From contig CAZPLR010000046.1 in assembly GCA_964587555.1 (NCBI GenBank), positions 1 through 15,008 on the forward strand: DNA of 15,008 nt, in the 5' to 3' direction. The notes under the pieces were generated by a model that was not told the DNA's origin, did no database searches, and worked only from the letters and a program-made list of their open reading frames with translations. The position numbers and the translations under genes are program-made. This document shows positions 1 to 6,535 of this stretch, piece after piece. The number at the start of each line of letters is the position of its first letter. The first letter of the stretch is position 1. The stretch comes from JAHHTP01 sp964587555 (lineage in GTDB: Bacteria; Bacillota; Clostridia; Oscillospirales; Ruminococcaceae).

Positions 1-1
1 G

Positions 2-49
2 CACGCGGATGTTGAGAAGTCCGTGTTTATGCAGGATTTTTTTAATTAA
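2..49 (+). CDS. Possible C-terminal end of an upstream gene (partial)
   Basis: An open frame enters from the left edge and ends at a TAA at 47-49, reading HADVEKSVFMQDFFN. The composition is protein-like, and the frame ends 52 bases before the promoter of the next gene, so it could be the tail of a same-strand neighbour. Fifteen residues are too few to name a family. No terminator hairpin follows it before position 100. It could equally be a chance open frame. Confidence 0.3.
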   Translation, partial: HADVEKSVFMQDFFN

Positions 50-100
50 AATTGCGTATCATTATTTACAGTTTAGAAATATTTACGCCCAGATATAGAC

Positions 101-129
101 TTGTATTTCTTGCGGAATCGTGCTATAAT
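101..129 (+). promoter_or_regulatory. Promoter of the iron-type alcohol dehydrogenase
   Basis: A -35 box TTGTAT (101-106) and a perfect -10 box TATAAT (124-129) are separated by 17 bases. The -10 is preceded by TGC, which makes it an extended -10. Transcription should start near 136, about 80 bases upstream of the ATG. The match to the sigma-A consensus suggests strong basal activity, probably held in check by the palindrome that follows directly. Confidence 0.8.
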
Positions 130-139
130 AGATACCGTT

Positions 140-165
140 GAGTATGATAAAAAATTATCATACTC
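140..165 (+). promoter_or_regulatory. Perfect palindromic operator or leader hairpin before the alcohol dehydrogenase
   Basis: GAGTATGATAA (140-150) and its exact reverse complement TTATCATACTC (155-165) flank a four-base AAAA spacer, giving 11-bp perfect arms. It lies at about +5 to +30 from the predicted start, a classic repressor position. No T-tract follows, so it is not a terminator. The core resembles AT-rich Fur/PerR-like or other dimeric-regulator sites but does not match the Rex consensus (TTGTTAA-type halves) or the spacing of a Fur box, so the regulator is unknown. It would also form a hairpin in the 5' leader. Confidence 0.65.
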
Positions 166-215
166 GGAGACCGGCATTGTCCGGCAATTTCAAAAAAACC
201 AGGAGGAAACATCTT

Positions 216-1424
216 ATGCGTTTTACTTTACCGAGGGATCTTTATCATGGCAAAGGATCTTTGGAAACCCTAAAAACCTTAACGGGCAAGCGCGCGATCA
301 TCTGTGTCGGCGGCGGCTCGATGAAGCGTTTTGGCTTTTTAGACAGAGCCATCCAGTACTTACAGGAAGCCGGCATGGAGGTTAAGACCTTCGAGGGCAT
401 CGAAGCCGACCCGTCTGTTGAAACCGTTATGCGCGGCGCTGCGGTTATGCAGGAATTCCAGCCGGATTGGATCGTTGCAATGGGCGGCGGTTCTCCGATC
501 GACGCCGCAAAGGCGATGTGGATCAAGTACGAGTACCCGGAAGTTACCTTTGAGGATATGTGTAAGGTATTCGGCCTGCCGAAGCTGCGCACCAAAGCAC
601 ACTTCTGCGCAATCCCTTCCACCTCCGGTACTGCGACCGAGGTTACCGCTTTCTCAATCATCACCGATTATCAGAAGGGCATCAAATTCCCGATTGCTGA
701 CTTCGAGATCACCCCGGACATTGCAATCATCGACCCGGAGTTAGCCGAAACAATGCCGAAGAAGCTGGTTGCTCACACCGGTATGGATGCGATCACCCAC
801 GCGATTGAAGCTTATGTTTCCACCGCGAACTGCGACTTCACCGATCCGCTTGCAATCCACGCAATCGAGATGATCCAGCGCGACCTGGTAGACTCCTACA
901 ACGGCGATATGGAAGCAAGAGACAGGATGCACGTCGCACAGTGCTTAGCCGGTCAGGCGTTCTCCAACGCTCTGCTTGGCATTGTTCACTCGATGGCGCA
1001 CAAAACCGGTGCCGCTTTTGAAGGCGGTCACATTATCCACGGCGCTGCAAACGCAATGTACTTACCGAAGGTCATCGAATTCAACGCGAAGGACGAAACC
1101 GCGAAGAAGCGCTATGGCGTGATCGTCGATTACATGCACTTAGGCGGCGAGAACGACGACGAGAAGGTAAAGCTCCTCATCGAATACCTGCGCGGCATGA
1201 ACGATGCATTGAACATCCCGCACAGCATCAACCATTACGGTGCGGACGGCTTACCGGCAGAGGTCGGCTTTGTTTCGGAAGACGTATTCAAAGCCAAGCT
1301 GCACGATATCGCTGTCAACGCAATCGGCGACGCCTGCACCGGCTCCAACCCGCGTCAGCCGTCTGTGGAAGAGATGGAAAAATTACTTCTCTGCTGCTAC
1401 TACGACCTGCCGGTTGATTTCTGA
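216..1424 (+). CDS. Iron-containing alcohol dehydrogenase, probably NADPH-linked (butanol-dehydrogenase type)
   Basis: 402-residue cytoplasmic enzyme that would interconvert an aldehyde and an alcohol with a nicotinamide cofactor. The N-terminal half holds the nucleotide-binding fold, with GGGSMKR (32-38) and GGGSPIDAAK (90-99). The GGGS-x-K form is typical of NADPH-using members. PSTSGTATEVT (134-144) is the usual family motif. Likely metal ligands are D191 and H195 in GMDAITHAIEAY, H258 in HSMAHKTG, and H275 in HGAANA. Between H258 and H275 there are three more residues than in FucO, as I recall for some clostridial relatives. The start at 216 is chosen because AGGAGG at 201-206 sits correctly before it; the frame also reads back to 138 but has no ribosome site there. 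Length is close to the family norm (about 380-400). The physiological substrate cannot be read from sequence. Confidence 0.93.
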   Translation: MRFTLPRDLYHGKGSLETLKTLTGKRAIICVGGGSMKRFGFLDRAIQYLQEAGMEVKTFEGIEADPSVETVMRGAAVMQEFQPDWIVAMGGGSPIDAAKAMWIKYEYPEVTFEDMCKVFGLPKLRTKAHFCAIPSTSGTATEVTAFSIITDYQKGIKFPIADFEITPDIAIIDPELAETMPKKLVAHTGMDAITHAIEAYVSTANCDFTDPLAIHAIEMIQRDLVDSYNGDMEARDRMHVAQCLAGQAFSNALLGIVHSMAHKTGAAFEGGHIIHGAANAMYLPKVIEFNAKDETAKKRYGVIVDYMHLGGENDDEKVKLLIEYLRGMNDALNIPHSINHYGADGLPAEVGFVSEDVFKAKLHDIAVNAIGDACTGSNPRQPSVEEMEKLLLCCYYDLPVDF

Positions 1425-1460
1425 TTTCGTTTTCCGATATTTCAAGCACAATGATAAAGA

Positions 1461-1484
1461 GGGCGGCTGCTTCTGCGGCCGTCC
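1461..1484 (+). terminator. Terminator after the alcohol dehydrogenase
   Basis: GGGCGGCTGC (1461-1470) pairs with GCGGCCGTCC (1475-1484) across a TTCT loop, with two wobble pairs. It is followed by CCCTTCTCGT, a weak pyrimidine tail rather than a clean T-tract. Position 37 bases after the stop codon fits a terminator, but termination may be incomplete. Confidence 0.6.
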
Positions 1485-1579
1485 CCTTCTCGTATCAGCC
1501 GCTTTTTGGAAAATAGCAGAAAAAATAGCCACTATATCCTGCCTGTCATAAAAAAACAAAAGGAATTTACATTTTACAG

Positions 1580-1608
1580 TTGCATTTTCAGAAAATAAGC
1601 GTTATAAT
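1580..1608 (+). promoter_or_regulatory. Promoter of the nfnAB operon
   Basis: TTGCAT (1580-1585), a 17-base spacer and TATAAT (1603-1608). It lies in the 255-base stretch between the alcohol dehydrogenase and nfnA, which holds no gene besides this promoter, the preceding terminator and a leader hairpin. Transcription should start near 1615, leaving a 65-base leader. Confidence 0.8.
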
Positions 1609-1633
1609 ATGAAGTAGAATATTGCCATAAGGC

Positions 1634-1650
1634 GCGGAGCCTATCTCCGC
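1634..1650 (+). promoter_or_regulatory. Small hairpin in the nfnA leader
   Basis: GCGGAG (1634-1639) and CTCCGC (1645-1650) are perfect 6-bp arms around CCTAT. It sits in the 5' leader about 20 bases after the predicted start, well before the ribosome site, and has no T-tract. It could stabilise the transcript or be a protein site; no known riboswitch class is recognised. Confidence 0.4.
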
Positions 1651-1679
1651 TCATTAAAATTTTAACAGGAGTGAAAGAT

Positions 1680-2522
1680 ATGTACAAGATTGTTCGCAGG
1701 CAAGAACTGAATCCGACCGTCACCCTGCTGGAAATTGACGCTCCGCTGATTGCTAAAAAAGCTCAGCCGGGTCAATTTATCATCCTGCGCACGGATGAAG
1801 ACGGCGAGCGCATTCCGCTGACCGTTGCCGGCTATGATCGCGAAAAAGGCACCGTCACGATCATCTTCCAGATCGTCGGCGCGACTACCGAGAAATTAAA
1901 TCACCTTTATGAAGGCGACTGCTTACATGACTTTGTTGGGCCTTTAGGCACCCCGACCCATGTCGATGGATTGAAGAAGGTCTGTGTGATCGGCGGCGGC
2001 GTGGGCTGCGCGATCGCGCTTCCGGTCGCACAGAGATTAAAAGAGCTTGGCGCCGAAGTCACCTCGATTATCGGCTTCCGTTCTCAGGATCTTGTCATCT
2101 TAGAGGACGAATTTAAGGCCTGTTCGGATCGCTTCTCGATGATGACCGACGATGGCAGCTACGGCGAAAAGGGCAATGTCTGCGTGCCGTTAAACCGCTA
2201 CTTAGAGGCTGGCGAAAAATTCGACGAGGTCATTGCTATCGGTCCGCTGATTATGATGAAATTCGTCTGCTTAGCGACCAAGCCGTATGACCAGAAAACG
2301 GTTGTCAGCATGAACCCGATTATGGTAGACGGAACCGGTATGTGCGGCGGCTGCCGTTTGACGGTAGGCGGCGAAACCAAATTTGCCTGCGTCGACGGGC
2401 CGGACTTCGACGGTCATCTGGTGGATTTCGACGAGGCAATGAGCCGCGCAAGATCCTACACCGCGTTCGAAGCAAAACAAAGGGAAGAAACCTGCAACCT
2501 ATTCAAAAAGGAGGTTTTGTGA
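1680..2522 (+). CDS. nfnA: NfnA-type small subunit of NADH-dependent reduced ferredoxin:NADP+ oxidoreductase
   Basis: 280-residue flavoprotein of the ferredoxin-NADP reductase / dihydroorotate dehydrogenase electron-transfer family. In the Nfn complex it binds FAD, NAD(H) and a [2Fe-2S] cluster and takes part in flavin-based electron bifurcation. Visible: the FAD-binding motif RIPLTVAGYD (44-53), the nucleotide-binding GGGVGCA (105-111), and a C-terminal cluster site with C222, C225 and C237 (MCGGC...KFAC) preceded by MVDGTG. The spacing of the three cysteines matches what I recall for Thermotoga NfnA. The start is the ATG at 1680. A GTG at 1671 is in frame but overlaps the AGGAG ribosome site (1667-1671). 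The stop overlaps the leader of nfnB by one base spacing, so the two are translationally coupled. A SudB-type sulfide dehydrogenase subunit is the main alternative name. Confidence 0.88.
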   Translation: MYKIVRRQELNPTVTLLEIDAPLIAKKAQPGQFIILRTDEDGERIPLTVAGYDREKGTVTIIFQIVGATTEKLNHLYEGDCLHDFVGPLGTPTHVDGLKKVCVIGGGVGCAIALPVAQRLKELGAEVTSIIGFRSQDLVILEDEFKACSDRFSMMTDDGSYGEKGNVCVPLNRYLEAGEKFDEVIAIGPLIMMKFVCLATKPYDQKTVVSMNPIMVDGTGMCGGCRLTVGGETKFACVDGPDFDGHLVDFDEAMSRARSYTAFEAKQREETCNLFKKEVL

Positions 2523-2523
2523 T

Positions 2524-3942
2524 ATGCCAAAATTCAATATGCGCTTAACCAAAAATCCAATGCCTTCTCAGGATCCGAACGTCCGCAATAAAAACTTCTA
2601 TGAAGTTACGATGGGCTATACCGAGGAGATGGCAATTGACGAAGCAAAGCGCTGCTTAAACTGCAAAAATAAGCCTTGTGTTGCTGGCTGCCCAGTCAAC
2701 ATCATGATCCCGGAATTTATCTCTCAGGTCGCCGAAGGCAATTTTGAGGAAGCATATAAGATCATCAGCTTGTCCAGCTCGCTGCCGGCAGTCTGCGGTC
2801 GTGTATGTCCGCAGGAATCCCAGTGCGAGGGCAAATGCACCCGCGGCATCAAGGGCGAGCCGGTTGCAATCGGCCGCTTAGAGCGTTTTGTTGCAGACTA
2901 CCACAACGCACATTCCACCGAGAAGCCGGTTAAACCGGAATCCAACGGTCATAAGGTCGCGGTTGTCGGCTCCGGCCCTTCCGGCTTGACCTGCGCAGGC
3001 GATCTGGCGAAGCTTGGCTACGAGGTCACTGTTTTCGAAGCGCTGCATTTAGCGGGCGGCGTACTGGTTTATGGTATTCCGGAGTTCCGTCTTCCGAAGT
3101 CCATTGTCCAGAAAGAGGTCGATAACTTAAAAGAGCTTGGCGTTAAAATCGAAACCAACATGGTCATCGGTCGTATTCTCTCAATCGAAGAGTTAAAAAA
3201 TGAGTACGGCTTTGAGGCGGTATTTATTGGTTCCGGCGCAGGCTTACCGAAATTCATGAATATTCCGGGCGAAAATCTAAAGGGCGTATTCTCCGCCAAC
3301 GAGTTCCTGACCCGTTCCAACCTGATGAAGGCTTACAGAGACGACTCCACCACCCCGATTAAGCAGAGCAAGAATGTTGCGGTTGTCGGCGGCGGCAACG
3401 TTGCTATGGACGCCGCAAGAACGGCGAAGCGCTTGGGCGCGGAAAATGTCTACATCGTGTATCGCCGCGGCATGGAGGAGCTTCCTGCACGTAAGGAAGA
3501 GGTTGAGCATGCCGAGGAAGAGGGCATCATCTTCAAGACCCTAACCAATCCGGTCGAGATCATTGCTGCTCCGACTACCGACCCGCGTGATCCGGAATAC
3601 GGCACTGCAGTTGGTATGAAGTGCATCAGGATGGAGTTAGGTGAACCGGACGCTTCCGGCAGAAGAAGACCTACGGCTGTTCCGAACAGTGAATTTGTAA
3701 TTGACGTTGACTGTGTCATCATGTCGCTTGGTACCTCCCCGAACCCGCTAATCAAGAGCACCACTCCGGGTCTTAACACCAAGAAATGGGGCGAGATTAT
3801 CACCGATGACGACGGGCTTACTTCCATCGAAGGCGTATACGCGGGCGGCGACGCCGTTACTGGCGCTGCGACCGTTATTCTGGCGATGGGCGCCGGCAAG
3901 ACCGCTGCTGCTGCAATCGACAAGTACATCATGAAGAAATAA
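2524..3942 (+). CDS. nfnB: NfnB-type large subunit (glutamate-synthase small-subunit-like flavoprotein)
   Basis: 472-residue partner of NfnA. Family members carry two [4Fe-4S] clusters and the bifurcating FAD and bind NADP(H). Visible in order: an N-terminal cysteine-rich domain with C44, C47, C52, C56 and C91, C95, C101, C105; a first Rossmann fold with VAVVGSGPSGL (145-155); a second with VAVVGGGNVAMDAAR (285-299) and a nearby YRR that suits NADP phosphate; and a C-terminal FAD-closing GGDAVTGAAT motif. No large glutamate synthase subunit is nearby. The pairing with nfnA one base upstream supports Nfn rather than true glutamate synthase, though automated annotation often says the latter. 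The AGGAGG ribosome site lies inside the end of nfnA. Together the pair would run the reversible reaction NADH + 2 reduced ferredoxin + 2 NADP+ to 2 NADPH, in the cytoplasm. Confidence 0.9.
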   Translation: MPKFNMRLTKNPMPSQDPNVRNKNFYEVTMGYTEEMAIDEAKRCLNCKNKPCVAGCPVNIMIPEFISQVAEGNFEEAYKIISLSSSLPAVCGRVCPQESQCEGKCTRGIKGEPVAIGRLERFVADYHNAHSTEKPVKPESNGHKVAVVGSGPSGLTCAGDLAKLGYEVTVFEALHLAGGVLVYGIPEFRLPKSIVQKEVDNLKELGVKIETNMVIGRILSIEELKNEYGFEAVFIGSGAGLPKFMNIPGENLKGVFSANEFLTRSNLMKAYRDDSTTPIKQSKNVAVVGGGNVAMDAARTAKRLGAENVYIVYRRGMEELPARKEEVEHAEEEGIIFKTLTNPVEIIAAPTTDPRDPEYGTAVGMKCIRMELGEPDASGRRRPTAVPNSEFVIDVDCVIMSLGTSPNPLIKSTTPGLNTKKWGEIITDDDGLTSIEGVYAGGDAVTGAATVILAMGAGKTAAAAIDKYIMKK

Positions 3943-3963
3943 TCGATTCTGTTTTTGAATCAG

Positions 3964-3993
3964 CCCCTGTAAGGATTACCCTCCTTGCAGGGG
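3964..3993 (+). terminator. Terminator after nfnB
   Basis: CCCCTGTAAGGA (3964-3975) pairs fully with TCCTTGCAGGGG (3982-3993), 12 bp with one G-T pair, around a six-base loop. ATTTCATTTCT follows. It lies 21 bases after the nfnB stop and should close the operon. Confidence 0.85.
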
Positions 3994-4025
3994 ATTTCAT
4001 TTCTCCCTCGTGCTTCTCTCTGCCA

Positions 4026-4125
4026 NNNNNNNNNNNNNNNNNNNNNNNNNNNNNNNNNNNNNNNNNNNNNNNNNNNNNNNNNNNNNNNNNNNNNNNNNNN
4101 NNNNNNNNNNNNNNNNNNNNNNNNN
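4026..4125. other. Assembly gap (100 N)
   Basis: Exactly 100 Ns, the conventional size for a scaffold gap of unknown length. The same five bases, TGCCA, abut it on both sides (4021-4025 and 4126-4130). This could be a short unresolved overlap, the edge of a repeat, or chance. Anything from nothing to a whole mobile element could be missing here, so nfnB and the regulator at 4246 need not be true neighbours. Confidence 0.98.
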
Positions 4126-4161
4126 TGCCAATTTTGAACAAAGTCATGAAATGAACCAATT

Positions 4162-4176
4162 GCAACCGCCGGTTGC
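4162..4176. repeat. Inverted repeat overlapping the regulator promoter
   Basis: GCAACC (4162-4167) and GGTTGC (4171-4176) are perfect 6-bp arms around GCC. The right arm overlaps the -35 box of the next promoter, so a protein bound here would block it. Autoregulation by the downstream helix-turn-helix protein is a natural guess but is only inferred. Confidence 0.45.
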
Positions 4177-4201
4177 GTAATTGCATATCCATATATATAG
4201 T
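4173..4201 (+). promoter_or_regulatory. Promoter of the XRE regulator cassette
   Basis: TTGCGT (4173-4178), 17 bases, TATAGT (4196-4201). Transcription should start near 4208, leaving a leader of about 38 bases before the ATG at 4246. Confidence 0.6.
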
Positions 4202-4245
4202 GTTCTACTGATCGTACTGGTATGCTCAATGTGAAAGGAGGAAAT

Positions 4246-4716
4246 ATGGCACTGTCAGAAAAATTATACGCGCTTCGTAAAAAAAGCGGTCTTTCACAGG
4301 AGCAGCTTGCAGAACAGCTTGGCGTATCGCGACAGGCAATCTCAAAATGGGAATCAGGGGCTTCAAGCCCGGAAAGTGATAAACTCATCGTCATCAGCAA
4401 TTATTTCCATGTTTCCTTGGACGATTTGATGAAAGAGAGCAACGGGCAATCAAATGATACCACTCAAGCAGTGCAAAGGGAAGTCCCGCAAGCGGCAGCA
4501 CACACAAAAAGGACTGTGGGTTTCATCATCTGTATCTGCGGGATCGTCTGTTTAATTGTTTGGGGACTGTTGTCTATCCTCAATCCTACTGCGTCAAGTC
4601 AGATAAGTGAATCATCCACGATTACCATAGACGGCAATGGTGTTTTTCTCATTCTTTGCGTAGCATTCATTGCTGTCGGCGCTGTTCTGCTCCTGAAAGA
4701 CTCTGGAAAAAAATGA
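4246..4716 (+). CDS. Membrane-anchored XRE-family transcriptional regulator
   Basis: 156-residue protein. Residues 4-63 form a Cro/C1-type helix-turn-helix domain, including LSQEQLAEQLGVSRQAISKW (16-35), typical of DNA-binding regulators of this family. After a hydrophilic linker (64-89) come two hydrophobic segments (about 91-112 and 132-150) with a short loop, so the DNA-binding part would be held at the inner face of the membrane. The start at 4246 follows a strong AAAGGAGGAAAT site; the in-frame ATG at 4222 has none. The next gene begins 14 bases after the stop, so both are probably co-transcribed. The signal sensed is unknown. The anchor and partner suggest response to a membrane or envelope cue. 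Confidence 0.85.
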   Translation: MALSEKLYALRKKSGLSQEQLAEQLGVSRQAISKWESGASSPESDKLIVISNYFHVSLDDLMKESNGQSNDTTQAVQREVPQAAAHTKRTVGFIICICGIVCLIVWGLLSILNPTASSQISESSTITIDGNGVFLILCVAFIAVGAVLLLKDSGKK

Positions 4717-4730
4717 AAGGAGTCATGCAC

Positions 4731-5006
4731 ATGAAAAAACTATCTGTTATCTTTGGAACTCTTGCTGTCCTTCTATCGGACATGATGTGCGCTGTTGCAG
4801 CGTATCATTACTGCGACCTGCTTTGGGGTAAACAATTAGCTGGATACAGCGCGCCGGCAGGCGCAGCGTTTGTATACGCCATTCCATACGCCATCGCTAT
4901 TTTGATAAGTGTTGTTCTGGCGATTGTATTCAGAAAAAAAGCCGCCAAACAGCAGGCGCAGATCCATACCGCCCTTGATGAGGACGGAAACGCCGATACC
5001 GATTGA
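4731..5006 (+). CDS. Small two-segment membrane protein
   Basis: 91-residue protein of no family I recognise. Hydrophobic segments at about 4-25 (after MKK, so possibly an uncleaved signal anchor) and 43-67 are followed by a basic RKKAAKQQ stretch and an acidic tail (ALDEDGNADTD). The positive-inside rule would put the tail in the cytoplasm. Of two nearby ATGs (4725, 4731), the second is chosen because AGGAG at 4718-4722 lies 8 bases from it but only 2 from the first. It follows the membrane-anchored regulator in one transcript and may be its membrane partner, which is inference. Confidence 0.75.
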   Translation: MKKLSVIFGTLAVLLSDMMCAVAAYHYCDLLWGKQLAGYSAPAGAAFVYAIPYAIAILISVVLAIVFRKKAAKQQAQIHTALDEDGNADTD

Positions 5007-5044
5007 TCAAACAAAACAAAATATCATCAACACACAAACTAAAA

Positions 5045-5080
5045 AGCCGATGAAGCGTGAAAACCCACATTTCATCGGCT
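5045..5080. terminator. Bidirectional terminator between convergent genes
   Basis: AGCCGATGAA (5045-5054) and TTCATCGGCT (5071-5080) are perfect 10-bp arms. On the plus strand CTTTCTTT follows. On the minus strand the stem is followed by TTTTTAG. It therefore serves both the regulator cassette and the minus-strand gene ending at 5117. A second small hairpin, AGCGGG (5101-5106) with CCCGCT (5110-5115) plus TTTAT, lies just beyond it. Confidence 0.88.
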
Positions 5081-5116
5081 CTTTCTTTAGTCACAAGCCA
5101 AGCGGGATTCCCGCTT

Positions 5117-6214
5117 TTATCCCATCCGCGCCAGAATCTCCGCCGTCACCTGCTCGCCCAACGCATCGACCTTGGCAAAATCCATCGCCGCGATGTAGTA
5201 GGTTTCCAGCTCGTCATGCAGCGCTTTGGCTTGCCGCAGCGCCTCCAGAGCATCCTTCACCAGCAGATCGGTCATGCAGCAGCGATGATAGAGCTTACCC
5301 TTGACCTGCTTTAACGCCTTTGGGCGCAAGAATCGTGCAGCGCGGATGATCTGCATCGACTCACAATGCGTAAATTTCTGATATCGGCTTTGGGTCAGCA
5401 CCGCAACCCCGCACTGCGGCAGCAGAATATGCTCAACACGCTGCGGATCGAGCGCCGACATACAGAGGATCACCGAAAGCCCTTGCTTGACCGCCTGCGC
5501 GCGCACCGCTCTGATATAAGCGTCGGACACTGTGCCGTACGGATCCTTGATACAGACAATTTGATCCGCCAAGGTCAAAACCGTCTGCTCGTAGGTGACG
5601 ACCCCCTTGTTGGTAAAGGCGCTCAGCATCCGCACGCTTTCTGCATAGCCGTTTCCCTCGCAGCCCTTTAAGACGCGCTTTGCAAACCGCTGCGCGGATA
5701 ACGAAAGCTTATCCTGCTGCCATTGTCCGGCAAGCAGCAGCGCGTTCTGATCCAACAGCATCCGTGCCGCCGATAAAAGCGCTTGGCAGCGTCCGTGCAG
5801 CGCGGATATTTTCTTTGACACGGCGACGATCGGCTTGACATTTTGCGCCAGCTTTTCATTATCCCAGCATTCGGTAATCGATACCATCCGGTCATATGCG
5901 CCCGGATAGCGCGGCTCGACCGCATGGGGCGGAGTCGCGTCAAAGATTGCACACCCTGCCTGCGGCAGGATTACAGCGTCGAGCGAATCGGCGTCGGAAG
6001 AGCAGTGGATCCGTTCGATGATGCCCTCCGCAGCTTGCTCCTTCGCCGCAGCGCAGACCTTTTTCATCAGGCTGGATTTTCCGCTGCCCGGTCCACCCTT
6101 GATGAGATACCGGGAAAAGCACTCCTTCGGCTCATCAAACGCGTCAAAATAAGAATAAAACCCCTGTGGGGTGTTTGCACCCAAAAAGAAATCGACCGTT
6201 TTGCAGTCTGACAT
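5117..6214 (-). CDS. P-loop ATPase-like protein with an internal duplication (PRK06851-like)
   Basis: 365-residue predicted cytoplasmic protein. The N-terminal half has a clear Walker A motif, GGPGSGKSS (40-48), preceded by RYLIK. The pattern RIHCSSDADSLDAVILPQAGCAIFD (68-92) recurs in the C-terminal half as ILCMSALDPQRVEHILLPQCGVAVL (249-273), so the protein is two copies of one unit. In the second copy the P-loop position reads IKDPYGTVSD (222-231) and lacks the GK(S/T), so it probably cannot bind ATP in the usual way. The layout recalls the uncharacterised PRK06851 family; the function is unknown. The start at 6214 is set by GGAGG eight bases upstream. An in-frame ATG at 6274 has no such site. 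No convincing promoter is seen. Confidence 0.8.
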   Translation of the reverse strand: MSDCKTVDFFLGANTPQGFYSYFDAFDEPKECFSRYLIKGGPGSGKSSLMKKVCAAAKEQAAEGIIERIHCSSDADSLDAVILPQAGCAIFDATPPHAVEPRYPGAYDRMVSITECWDNEKLAQNVKPIVAVSKKISALHGRCQALLSAARMLLDQNALLLAGQWQQDKLSLSAQRFAKRVLKGCEGNGYAESVRMLSAFTNKGVVTYEQTVLTLADQIVCIKDPYGTVSDAYIRAVRAQAVKQGLSVILCMSALDPQRVEHILLPQCGVAVLTQSRYQKFTHCESMQIIRAARFLRPKALKQVKGKLYHRCCMTDLLVKDALEALRQAKALHDELETYYIAAMDFAKVDALGEQVTAEILARMG

Positions 6215-6323
6215 CAAACATTCCTCCATTTCGAAAACGATAAGACGGATTGCGACTTTTTTCTCCCCTATCATATGCCTCTGTTTTCAAAAGTGTTAGA
6301 TTTTTTGGGGCAGACAATGCAAA

Positions 6324-6354
6324 TTTCCCGCAGAGAGAATTTCTCTGCGGGAAA
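6324..6354. repeat. Perfect 13-bp inverted repeat in a gene-free stretch
   Basis: TTTCCCGCAGAGA (6324-6336) and TCTCTGCGGGAAA (6342-6354) flank GAATT. The flanks are T-rich before and A-rich after on the plus strand, the reverse of an intrinsic terminator on either strand, so it is more likely an operator or a leader hairpin of the minus-strand gene starting at 6214. The rest of 6215-6486 shows no gene and no convincing promoter. Confidence 0.6.
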
Positions 6355-6486
6355 ACGCTCGATACCATTCCGTGTTATGCCCGATTCATGGAGGTAAAAT
6401 TCACTCTCTCACAGAAGCCTTGCGCCCTTACCTTTGCTCTTTGCAATTCTTTTCCCAGTGTTTTCTCTCCTGCTCCAAGAAAAATG

Positions 6487-6522
6487 AAAGCGTTCGGGAA
6501 CTTGATCGGTTCCGAACGCTTT
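6487..6522 (-). terminator. Terminator of the hexosaminidase gene (works in both directions)
   Basis: AAAGCGTTCGG (6487-6497) pairs with CCGAACGCTTT (6512-6522), with two more possible inner pairs. It starts 14 bases past the hexosaminidase stop. On the minus strand the stem is followed by CATTTTTCTT. On the plus strand TTGTTGTTTT follows. Confidence 0.85.
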
Positions 6523-6535
6523 TTGTTGTTTTCCA

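Noticed and set aside
138..215. Upstream in-frame extension of the alcohol dehydrogenase
   Set aside because: It would begin at the transcript start inside the palindrome and lacks a ribosome site, whereas ATG 216 follows AGGAGG.
3450..3932. Minus-strand open frame of 160 codons
   Set aside because: Shadow of nfnB, which has clear cofactor motifs in the plus-strand frame; no promoter or ribosome site.
4000..4245. Insertion sequence or phage remnant at the gap
   Set aside because: No transposase, integrase or terminal inverted repeats are visible in the sequence on either side; only the gap itself hints at it.
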